Assembly (NCBI GenBank): GCA_002746535.1 | Contig: NVWA01000039.1 | Coordinates: 1 to 48,411 of the forward strand | Origin: Planctomycetota bacterium | Lineage (GTDB): Bacteria; Planctomycetota; GCA-2746535 | Length of the DNA: 48,411 nucleotides | Direction: 5' to 3' | Shown: positions 25,116 to 32,982 of the stretch, in pieces | Position numbering within the stretch: position 1 is the first letter of the stretch | How the letters are laid out: each line of letters opens with the position of its first letter | Program-made: the position numbers and the translations under genes | The notes under the pieces: model-generated | What the model was told of the DNA's origin: nothing | The model's input: only the letters and a program-made list of their open reading frames with translations | Database searches by the model: none

Positions 25116-27356
25116 ATGAAAAAAAATATTAATTTTGAAGATAGCAGATCTCGAGAAGAACTACTTGCTGATATTTATAAACTTCAAAGAGTAAATGTCA
25201 AAATCCCGATGAAGATGAAATTTCTTCAAAATAAGCTAAATCACTGCAATGTTCGCATCGATAATACCGGAACTATAATCGACGAAACCTATGCCCATAA
25301 TGTCGTTGGCTTGACTAAAATAGGTAGAAAAATTGAAGATCTCTTTGTTAAGACTCCAGAAGCGAATGAATATTTTAATGGAATTCTAAAACTTAATGGT
25401 CGATTAGTTTCTGCTTATGAAAAAGTAAAAGAATTAAAATGGGAAAATGTTTCTTTAGGGTTAGACAAATCAAATCCTTTTAAAGAATGGATTCCATCTT
25501 ATGAGGATGATTGGACAATTAATGGAAAATCCGCGAGAACAAAATTGCGAAAAAATAAAAGGAATCATTATTTAACATCGCCCATTAAACTTATTGGTCC
25601 TAACGATGACTTTCGAATTTCCTACAATGCGCAAGCGTTTAGTGCCCCTTGTGATTTATCAATAGTGGTTGGTGGGAATTGGAATGTGCTGGAGGACGCT
25701 CGTGGATCATATTATATTCCAGAAGACAAAGGTTATTGCTTTTCTTTTGGTGCATTTCGAAACACAGAAACACATATTCAAATTTGTTCAAAGAGGATTG
25801 AAGCTGAAACAACTGAATATTTAATTGAACCAGGAAAACTACATCATTGTGTCGCCCAAAGAATTGGAGGAATGTTACGTTTTACGATTGACGGAAATAT
25901 AGCATTAGATCATTGTGATCCTTTACCTCTTTTGGGTTATGAATTAGGTTATATCTCGATTTATACTTATGCTACTGATCAATTATTTTGTGATCTCAAA
26001 ATTCAAAAAAGAAAAACATGTCTTGATGATGAATTAATTAAAGACATCGAGAATTTTAGGCAAATTGTACTTGAAGTTAAAAATATTCCAAATAGCTTTG
26101 TGGAAGCTGAATATTGTGATGGTGCCTTTTTCTTTCATGATGTTACAAAAGTTGTTAGAGCTCAAAGAGAAACAGCTAATGTGCTTCAGCAACAATTAAT
26201 TCGGGAGAAATCCATTGAAAAAATTGAAGTTGTTGGTCAGTTGGCTGGTGGGACAGCACATAATTTTAATAATTCATTGATGATTATACAAGGTCTGACT
26301 CAATTAATTGGAATGGAACTTGAAGCTGACAGTCGCTCGGCAGGGTTTAGTAAAAAGATATTACATCAATGCAAAGTTTCTGCAGAACTTGTTGGTCAAT
26401 TACTTGATTTTTCCAATCAGAGAATGTTGGTCTTATTGCCAATGGATATTAATAAAGTTATCGAGAACGTCTTAGCTATTATTAAGAATACCTTTAATCC
26501 TAATATTGAAATTGAGCACAATATATGTGAAACAACTTTTTCTATTAAGGGGGATCAATCTCATTTAGAAACGGTCTTTTTGAATCTTGCTTTAAACTCA
26601 AGAGATGCCATGCCTTCTGGTGGTAAACTCAAGTTTGTTTCTTCCTTAACAGATTTAACACAGGATTTTTTTGACAATAATGGTTATATAGGTCAAGCAG
26701 GAAAATATATTTGTATTTCTATTAGCGATACTGGTGAAGGTATGAGTAAAGAAGTCCAAGAAAAGGTTTTTGAACCTTTTTTTACAACCAAGCCAGAAGG
26801 GAAGGGCACTGGATTAGGACTATCAAGTGTCTATGGCACTATAAAAGGACACAAAGGTTATATTGAGCTTTTATCTGAAATTGGCAAAGGATCTCAATTT
26901 GATATTTATCTTCCTATTATAGATAAGTTAGTAGAACTTGACGAAGTAATTGACAGTAAAGAAGAAGCTGTTGTTCATGATAAGAAGACTATTCTCGTAT
27001 TAGATGATGAAGGACTCATTGGGAATATTCTAGAGCTAGCTTTTTCTGAAGTTGGTTATTCTGTTGTAAAATTTCTTAGCAGTGCCGAAGCTGTTGAATA
27101 TTATAAAATACATTGGTCAGAAATAGACTTGTCCATACTTGATATTATTATGCCAGGGCAAAATGGCATTGAATGTTTTGATGAATTTCAAATAATAAAT
27201 AAAAATGCTAAGTGTATATTTGTTTCAGGTCATCATGGAGAAGAAAAGGAGAGAGTCGAATTAGCTGAAAGAAGAGGTGTTCTATCATTCGTTAAAAAAC
27301 CCTTCGATTTAGTAGAAATCAGATCGATCGTCAGTAATTATTTTAGTCAAATTTAA
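25116..27356 (+). CDS. soluble hybrid histidine kinase with jelly-roll-like sensor region and receiver
   Basis: 746 aa, no membrane helix, so a cytoplasmic sensor. Residues about 100-300 are beta-rich (FRISYNAQAFSAPCDLSIVV, CVAQRIGGMLRFTIDGNIAL, ELGYISIYTY), looking like the ConA-like/DUF1080-type sugar-binding or 3-keto-glycoside hydrolase fold. The H box has His382 (VGQLAGGTAHNFNNSLMI), then N box (FLNLALNSRDAMPSGG), G1 (ISDTGEGM), F box (FEPFFTTKPEGKGTGLGLSS). The receiver follows from about residue 625: ILVLDDEG, phosphoacceptor Asp676 in LDIIMPGQNG, and Lys in FVKKPF. No partner regulator with DNA-binding is adjacent. TTG 25104 is an alternative start. Its 3' end overlaps the convergent PhyH gene by a few bases. 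Confidence 0.85.
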   Translation: MKKNINFEDSRSREELLADIYKLQRVNVKIPMKMKFLQNKLNHCNVRIDNTGTIIDETYAHNVVGLTKIGRKIEDLFVKTPEANEYFNGILKLNGRLVSAYEKVKELKWENVSLGLDKSNPFKEWIPSYEDDWTINGKSARTKLRKNKRNHYLTSPIKLIGPNDDFRISYNAQAFSAPCDLSIVVGGNWNVLEDARGSYYIPEDKGYCFSFGAFRNTETHIQICSKRIEAETTEYLIEPGKLHHCVAQRIGGMLRFTIDGNIALDHCDPLPLLGYELGYISIYTYATDQLFCDLKIQKRKTCLDDELIKDIENFRQIVLEVKNIPNSFVEAEYCDGAFFFHDVTKVVRAQRETANVLQQQLIREKSIEKIEVVGQLAGGTAHNFNNSLMIIQGLTQLIGMELEADSRSAGFSKKILHQCKVSAELVGQLLDFSNQRMLVLLPMDINKVIENVLAIIKNTFNPNIEIEHNICETTFSIKGDQSHLETVFLNLALNSRDAMPSGGKLKFVSSLTDLTQDFFDNNGYIGQAGKYICISISDTGEGMSKEVQEKVFEPFFTTKPEGKGTGLGLSSVYGTIKGHKGYIELLSEIGKGSQFDIYLPIIDKLVELDEVIDSKEEAVVHDKKTILVLDDEGLIGNILELAFSEVGYSVVKFLSSAEAVEYYKIHWSEIDLSILDIIMPGQNGIECFDEFQIINKNAKCIFVSGHHGEEKERVELAERRGVLSFVKKPFDLVEIRSIVSNYFSQI

Positions 27357-28249
27357 TTCGTATTATTTTTTCTTGCTTCTTCCTTATCACTAAATGCTTT
27401 TTGCATTGCAATTCGATCGGGTATAATTGATTCTCTTTTGTGTGTAATTGTGAAATCAAAATAATCTTTTTTTAATGCAAACAATATAGCTTTTTCAACG
27501 AGGGAATAATTCTTATCCTGGCGATGAAAACATAAAGGGTCTTTAATCTTTATATTATTATTATTCATCAGCCTAACTGTTTTCAATTTATTTTGACTAG
27601 AAGCATGTAGCATAAATGGGTGCATAATGACCATATCTCCAGCATCTACAATAGCTTCGATAAACGAATGGCATTTTTCTTTTAATTTATTATCTGAAAT
27701 AAAACTTGGTAACATACCCTCTGGATGTTCTGCTAAAAATCTTGCAATTTCCAAATGAGAACCTGGGCTTATTAAAGTTGCACCTCCTTGATGATGCACA
27801 TCAGTAAAATAAGAACCTATTAATATTCCTTGCTCAGGACTATCCAAAAAATGCCTAAAAAAATCGCCATCTGAATGCCATCCCGTTGCATCTGCTGGTT
27901 CTACCCAAGGTTTATCGTGTCCTAGAGAAAAATTTGCGATAAAACCATTGTGAATTTCAATATCATTAAATAGTCTTTCTTCACCTCCAATAATATCACA
28001 GATGATTTTATATGCTTTTGCTGATAATGTTTTAAATGGAATTGATTCTGAAATGGGTAGGTGAATTTTATCGGGCCATTTATCAGGAGATGTTTTATCA
28101 ACTTCGCATCTTTCCCAGATGTCATCTGTCCATTTTTTGAGAGTAACATTATTTACAGGATCAAAAGCATTTTTTATTATTACATAGCCTTCTTTGATAA
28201 ACTGCATTTCTTGTTCAGGTGTTAATTCAGGCATAGTTTTAGATCCCAT
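27353..28249 (-). CDS. phytanoyl-CoA dioxygenase (PhyH) family oxygenase
   Basis: Fe(II)/2-oxoglutarate-dependent oxygenase, 298 aa. The facial triad is visible as the HxD in GWHSDGDFFRHF, and the distal His in MVIMHPFMLHASSQNK; the 2-oxoglutarate-binding Arg is probably in KTVRLMNN. The GGATLISPGSHLEIARFL segment is typical. Family members hydroxylate small molecules such as ectoine, lipids or quaternary amines; the substrate here is unknown. It lies 14 nt after the CorA-like gene on the same strand. ATG 28234 is an alternative start. Confidence 0.85.
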   Translation of the reverse strand: MGSKTMPELTPEQEMQFIKEGYVIIKNAFDPVNNVTLKKWTDDIWERCEVDKTSPDKWPDKIHLPISESIPFKTLSAKAYKIICDIIGGEERLFNDIEIHNGFIANFSLGHDKPWVEPADATGWHSDGDFFRHFLDSPEQGILIGSYFTDVHHQGGATLISPGSHLEIARFLAEHPEGMLPSFISDNKLKEKCHSFIEAIVDAGDMVIMHPFMLHASSQNKLKTVRLMNNNNIKIKDPLCFHRQDKNYSLVEKAILFALKKDYFDFTITHKRESIIPDRIAMQKAFSDKEEARKNNTN

Positions 28250-28263
28250 GATTAGAGTTGATT

Positions 28264-29055
28264 TTAGTCCTCATCATTTTCTCTGTTTGAATCTTCAATA
28301 ATATCTTGATGATCAATTTTACCTATGCGACCTAATTTACCATGACTAACCCAATTTCGTAATAAAAAACCAGAAATGAGACCTGAGCCTAATATGAAAA
28401 TGAAAGGCCAATAGGGTGTTGCTTCAAATCCAATTTTTACATTCATACCAAAAATACTTGCCATGGCTGTTATGGGTAAGAATATGGCGGCGAGATTATT
28501 CAACCGTTGGCTTGATTCAACCGCATCTTGGGCTAACTTAGCTTGAAGCTCGGCCTGTTTTGCTAAATAATAATCGACCTTATTTTTCGTATCAATATAA
28601 AATAATTCCATATTTCTTCGAACTTCATAGGCTAAATCTCTAATGCCAATAAGTTCATTATCATCCTGAAAATTTTCTCTAATTTCTTGTAAAGCAATAT
28701 GCATATTTTTAGTTGATCTTTGTAATGGTGCTAAATCTTCTAATAAGGCAAAGTAATCGTCAGCATTTGAAGCCTTTGCATAATTCTTTTCGATTCTTTC
28801 TTCTGTTTTATGGTACTCATCTAAGTGGAATCCTAATTGTTTTATTCCATCACCATGTTCTCCATGTTTCCATTCACCTGCTGGATTACGCCAAAATAGA
28901 ACAACGGTTCTTTCTAAATCTTTTTTTGAAGGAGGTTTGTGTAAAATCAAAAGAGCTTCACCATCGCCAATGATAGCTCTTTGATGTCCGGCCGTTCTTT
29001 TATTTAATCGTATCGAAATGTAATCTGAGATGTTCCAGCTTTTAGGTAATTCCAT
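28264..29055 (-). CDS. CorA/ZntB-like membrane protein
   Basis: 263 aa. A long helical region (residues about 95-190) is followed by two C-terminal membrane helices: LNNLAAIFLPITAMASIFGM and WPFIFILGSGLISGFLL. The GMN tripeptide of the CorA pore (FGMNVKIGF) ends the first helix, which identifies the family. The N-terminal beta domain is short compared with E. coli CorA, more like divergent CorA/ZntB members. Role: divalent cation flux, direction and metal unknown. It is upstream of, and probably cotranscribed with, the PhyH gene. Confidence 0.8.
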   Translation of the reverse strand: MELPKSWNISDYISIRLNKRTAGHQRAIIGDGEALLILHKPPSKKDLERTVVLFWRNPAGEWKHGEHGDGIKQLGFHLDEYHKTEERIEKNYAKASNADDYFALLEDLAPLQRSTKNMHIALQEIRENFQDDNELIGIRDLAYEVRRNMELFYIDTKNKVDYYLAKQAELQAKLAQDAVESSQRLNNLAAIFLPITAMASIFGMNVKIGFEATPYWPFIFILGSGLISGFLLRNWVSHGKLGRIGKIDHQDIIEDSNRENDED

Positions 29056-29191
29056 AATTATTTAGTTCACTTGAAATCGAATTATTTTAATATTTGATTT
29101 AACTAAACAACAAGAATAGAGCAAGATAAAAAAAGCTTCAGTTTAATTTTTTTATGTGACTTATGCATGTGATTGCATATGTAATTTTTTT

Positions 29192-30301
29192 TTAAAATAG
29201 GTTTGATGAATCAACATATTCCCGATTTTGCTTCAATGCTGTTTCTTCTAAAGTTAATTTACCCTTATAAAAGGATAAGCCTTTTCGAAATCCATTATCG
29301 GATTTTAAAGCTTCTTCAACGCCATTTTTTGCCAATTTTAATAAATAGGGTAATGTCGATTGACTTAAATAATAAGTTGAGGTCCTCGCAAAAGTTGAAG
29401 GGATATTATCAACACAGTAATGGATAATACCGTCTACTTCATAGACAGGGTCTTGATGGGTAGTTGCTTTACATGTTTCAATGGCACCACCTTCATCACA
29501 TGCCACATCAACTATTAAAGAACCTGGTTTCATTAAAGAAAGCATTTGCCTATCAATTAAATGATCTGTTCTTGATTTTGGCCATAAGATACAATTGATT
29601 AAAACATCAGCCTTGCCTAATGATTTTTCTAAATTAATTTTATTATTCATTAAACATTCAATCTTGCCGTCAAATAAATTTTTGACAGTTTCAAGTTTAA
29701 CAATATCTATATCTAGTATTGTGACATGGTTTCCAAATCCGACCGCTAATTCAGTAGCACCTAATCCAGCAACTCCAGCACCAATGATTACAATTTCAGG
29801 TTTAGATAATCCAACAACGTTTGATAATAACAATCCCTTGCCACCATGACAACTTTGCATAAATTGTAAAGCTGCAATATAGCCACCTTTGCCAGCAATT
29901 TCTGACATTGGTTTTAATAAAGGAAATTGACCTGACTCATCTTCAATGTCTTCATAGGCAATCCCAGTTGCTCCGGAATTCAAAAAGGCATCTGTCATTT
30001 CTGGGTGTGCGTTTGAATGTAAATAAGTGAACACAATTAAGTCATCCCTTAAATAAGAGAACTCTTTTGGGAATAGTTCTTTAACCTTATAAATAATATT
30101 TGAATCATTATAAATTTCACTTTGAGTTTTAATTTCTGCACCAGCAGATAGATAATTTGCATCAGAAAAGCCAGAACCAATACCGGCATTTTTTTCAATT
30201 AAAACTTTATGTCCATTTTGTATTATTTCAGCAACTCCCTCTGGCGTAACAGCAACTCGATATTCAAATGGTTTGATCTCTTTGGGTATTCCTATAATCA
30301 T
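29192..30301 (-). CDS. ald: alanine dehydrogenase
   Basis: NAD-dependent interconversion of L-alanine and pyruvate plus ammonium. 369 aa from ATG 30301, chosen because CAGGAATATTTT gives a ribosome site and MIIGIPKEIKPFEYR is the family N-terminus; ATG 30319 would add six residues. Substrate residues fall exactly at R15, K74 and H95, and the active-site Asp lies in VDVACDEGGAIET. The Rossmann motif is VIIGAGVAGLGATELAVGFG. Located 64 nt after a racemase-family gene on the same strand, suggesting joint amino-acid metabolism. Confidence 0.95.
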   Translation of the reverse strand: MIIGIPKEIKPFEYRVAVTPEGVAEIIQNGHKVLIEKNAGIGSGFSDANYLSAGAEIKTQSEIYNDSNIIYKVKELFPKEFSYLRDDLIVFTYLHSNAHPEMTDAFLNSGATGIAYEDIEDESGQFPLLKPMSEIAGKGGYIAALQFMQSCHGGKGLLLSNVVGLSKPEIVIIGAGVAGLGATELAVGFGNHVTILDIDIVKLETVKNLFDGKIECLMNNKINLEKSLGKADVLINCILWPKSRTDHLIDRQMLSLMKPGSLIVDVACDEGGAIETCKATTHQDPVYEVDGIIHYCVDNIPSTFARTSTYYLSQSTLPYLLKLAKNGVEEALKSDNGFRKGLSFYKGKLTLEETALKQNREYVDSSNLF

Positions 30302-30383
30302 AAAATATTCCTGAGTCATGAGTCAATTATTTTGCGGTATTCTGATATATGATCGCAAAAAAACAAACTTATTCTTATAAAAT

Positions 30384-31082
30384 TTAATTCAAACTTTGAT
30401 GTATATGATTTGTCATCGTCACAAAGTCAAAGACGGGCAATCCCGTCTCTTCTCGAATCTTATTTGCAAAAGGGGGCAAGTCAGTGCATTCAAGAATAAA
30501 GCCTTTTACACTCTTTTCTTTTTGAAGAAGCTTTGTTTTTTCTAAGATGTATTTTTCTATTATTTCTAAATTAATTTGCTCATGAGGTGTATTGAATATC
30601 TTTTGCCATTCTATGCAATCATCTAAACCTTCAATGGTAATTTTTTCTAAATGCTGTACGCCACATTGATTAAAATGTTCTTGTGTTAAAAGACTTTTAC
30701 TTGCAGTAATAACGCCGATACTTTGATAATTGATTAACTGTTGTAGTAGGGGTATTTGCAATAAGCTTGAAGTGAATATTGGTACTTCAACATTCTCTAC
30801 CAATTCTTTTTGAAAAATAGCATTAAACCCACAGCTGGTCGTTATCGCTTTGATACCCATTTTTATTAGTTTGTTGCATTCGGTTATCATTCTGTCCAAT
30901 ACAAGTGGGTCAGGATTTTCTAAAACGGTGTGTAAGTTAGCACCCTCAATTCGACTATATTTCAACGGAAAATTAAAGGTCTCAGGATTAGTACTATTGC
31001 CCTTTAATTCTTCTAACTGAAGAAGACCTTGAGGTACATGCCCCTCTTCCCAGCATAAAATTCCAATTGAAGGATTGTTCAT
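30384..31082 (-). CDS. aspartate/glutamate racemase family protein
   Basis: 232 aa. The two catalytic Cys of the family are in ITTSCGFNAIF (about residue 81) and FILECTDLPPFA (about residue 196), each in the usual context. The substrate-binding DPLVLDRMITECNKLIKMGI helix also fits. Members include Asp/Glu/hydantoin racemases and arylmalonate decarboxylase; TTSCGF-type proteins are poorly characterised. Neighbouring ald could use a released amino acid, but no specific substrate can be assigned. Confidence 0.8.
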   Translation of the reverse strand: MNNPSIGILCWEEGHVPQGLLQLEELKGNSTNPETFNFPLKYSRIEGANLHTVLENPDPLVLDRMITECNKLIKMGIKAITTSCGFNAIFQKELVENVEVPIFTSSLLQIPLLQQLINYQSIGVITASKSLLTQEHFNQCGVQHLEKITIEGLDDCIEWQKIFNTPHEQINLEIIEKYILEKTKLLQKEKSVKGFILECTDLPPFANKIREETGLPVFDFVTMTNHIHQSLN

Positions 31083-31110
31083 TTTGATTCATTTTCTAAT
31101 AATTTTAAAA

Positions 31111-31133
31111 AGTGAAGTATATGATCCTTCACT
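31111..31133. other. short perfect inverted repeat upstream of racemase gene
   Basis: AGTGAAG (31111-31117) and CTTCACT (31127-31133) with a 9-nt loop, 28 nt upstream of the minus-strand start at 31082. It could be an operator or a 5' mRNA hairpin for the racemase-ald genes. Nothing else is seen in 31083-31284. Confidence 0.3.
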
Positions 31134-31284
31134 AAATTAAGTAATAAAATTGAAATATTAAAGAAAAGCAAATCGCCAATATTGGTATAGTTCTTTTATA
31201 AAAGTGATGATAGAATTTAGGGGAATTAAACCGCTTTATAAGCATTAAAAATAATCTATCTCAATATGCATACTAGTATTTTAT

Positions 31285-31312
31285 TTGTCATATGACTTTG
31301 AGGATATATAAT
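31285..31312 (+). promoter_or_regulatory. promoter of the beta-propeller gene
   Basis: TTGTCA at 31285-31290 and a perfect TATAAT at 31307-31312 with 16-bp spacing. The start codon at 31360 is 47 nt downstream, with AAAGGG before it. This is among the best sigma-70-type matches in the window. Confidence 0.65.
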
Positions 31313-31359
31313 GATCAAAAAATATACATATAATTAAATTTATTGATTAAAGGGCAACC

Positions 31360-32751
31360 ATGAAATTATTGCAAATCATTCTTATTTTGAGTTTCCTAAA
31401 TCTTACCGCGTTCGCCCAAGATGAAAATTCATCAAAGCAGCTACCATACAAAAATGATCCTGTTGTTGTATCAAAATTAAATGCATTAAAAGGAAATGAA
31501 TCGATTAAGTTATCTAATCCAAAAGTTGAAGGTTTGTCGGGAGGTTGGAAGAAATCAAGTCGATTTTCGCATGGCCCTTTTACTAGAGACTATTGCACTA
31601 AAATGCCCTATGCATCTGATCGACAAACAGCGGTTTATTGTGGTCAAGGTCATAATGATCCTCACTATAATGATGCCTGGGAATATCATTTAGGTTCAAA
31701 TACCTGGCATTGTTTAACGATGCCTGATGGTGGTTCTACGGCTAAATATATGCGTACTATGTGGGTCAAGGTTTATGGTAGAAATGGTAAAGGCAAAGAA
31801 AAAAATGAAGAAAAAAGATTAAAGATGAAAAAAGAAATTCATGACTGGGTTGAGAAGAATATTGTTATTAAAAATGGCTATCCTCAAACATCAAAAAATG
31901 CCGGACCAGTATTTCAATGGCATACTTGGGATGGATTAACTTATGATCCTTTAAACGGAAAAATGCATTGGGCTGTTCTAGGTAATCAGGAATCAAACTT
32001 AAAGCGCTATTGCACAGCACTAGGAAAAGACTTTAATGAGGAAAAGAAAAAAACTAAAGAAGCCCTAGGATTGTTTTCCTTTGATCCTATAGCAAAGAAG
32101 TGGTCAATCCATTTTCGCAAAAATCCTATGCCAAGAATGCGCGGTATGGGAGGCTCGCTTACATACATCCCTGATCTTCAGCAGATCATTTGGTACGTGG
32201 CGGCTTCAAATGTTTCGCCAGGTGATTATGCCATGTGGAGTTGGGATTTAAAGAAAGATACTTGGTCAGAATTAAAACCAAATGGCGGCAAGAGTATTAG
32301 AACGCTAGTTGAAAAAGAGAAGGTTGCTCCAGGTGAAGAACTTCAAATGGCTTATAGTGTTAAACATAAGGCTCTCGTTTGTGCACAAGGTCAATTCGTA
32401 TTTGTTTATAATTTTCAAAAAAATGAATGGAAAAAAGTTGCCGAAAATAAGGATGTTCATGCATACGATTCTCATACAGTATTTGATTATGATAGTGTAA
32501 ACGATGTGTTTATTTTAGTTCAACCAAAACACAGTCATGCCACTTATAATCCAGTAAAATATCACAAACATAAAAAAGGACTTTTTGCTTTTTCATTAAA
32601 TACCAAGAAATGGGAAGAGCTAACCCCCACAGGCGCAGGTTTATTTATGAAGCCAAAATATAGTGCCCTTAAAGGCTACTATGACCCTCAACACAATGCC
32701 TTCATCATCAGCTCAAAAGGTGTCTGGGTCTACCGCTACAAAGAAAAATAA
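31360..32751 (+). CDS. secreted kelch/galactose-oxidase-like beta-propeller protein
   Basis: 463 aa with a signal peptide (LLQIILILSFLNLTAFA, then QDEN). The mature part carries kelch-like blades: a structural Trp pattern such as AWEYHLGSNTWHCL, GLFSFDPIAKKWSIHF, YAMWSWDLKKDTWSEL, QFVFVYNFQKNEWKKV and GLFAFSLNTKKWEEL, each preceded by a beta strand. This gives at least five blades. No enzymatic motif is recognised. It may bind or process polysaccharide in the periplasm and could be the outer end of the catabolic island, but that is from position only. Confidence 0.7.
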   Translation: MKLLQIILILSFLNLTAFAQDENSSKQLPYKNDPVVVSKLNALKGNESIKLSNPKVEGLSGGWKKSSRFSHGPFTRDYCTKMPYASDRQTAVYCGQGHNDPHYNDAWEYHLGSNTWHCLTMPDGGSTAKYMRTMWVKVYGRNGKGKEKNEEKRLKMKKEIHDWVEKNIVIKNGYPQTSKNAGPVFQWHTWDGLTYDPLNGKMHWAVLGNQESNLKRYCTALGKDFNEEKKKTKEALGLFSFDPIAKKWSIHFRKNPMPRMRGMGGSLTYIPDLQQIIWYVAASNVSPGDYAMWSWDLKKDTWSELKPNGGKSIRTLVEKEKVAPGEELQMAYSVKHKALVCAQGQFVFVYNFQKNEWKKVAENKDVHAYDSHTVFDYDSVNDVFILVQPKHSHATYNPVKYHKHKKGLFAFSLNTKKWEELTPTGAGLFMKPKYSALKGYYDPQHNAFIISSKGVWVYRYKEK

Positions 32752-32921
32752 CTGACAAATTAATTTGGTCCTCACTTGTGATAGACCATGTACGTCCTAC
32801 TTTGTCCGTGCAAAAAATTTCCAGTCAGCAAAACATCACACCCATAAACCCTTGTCACTAAATCCCTTAAAATCAACTGTCTCTTATCTTCGACTAAATA
32901 TACTAAAACTATATTAATATC

Positions 32922-32948
32922 TTTACACTGTACTATAAATTGTATAAT
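32922..32948 (+). promoter_or_regulatory. candidate promoter of the aldolase-sialidase gene
   Basis: TTTACA at 32922-32927 and TATAAT at 32943-32948; the spacing is 15 bp, shorter than ideal. The start codon is 34 nt downstream. TATAAA at 32934-32939 is a rival -10. I see nothing else in 32752-32921. Confidence 0.4.
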
Positions 32949-32982
32949 TAGTATAAAACTCATATTATTCAAAGAGAAAATA

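Noticed and set aside
29162..29179. TATGCA/TGCATA inverted repeat as terminator of ald
   Set aside because: The T-run is on the wrong side for the minus-strand gene, and the 6-bp stem is weak.
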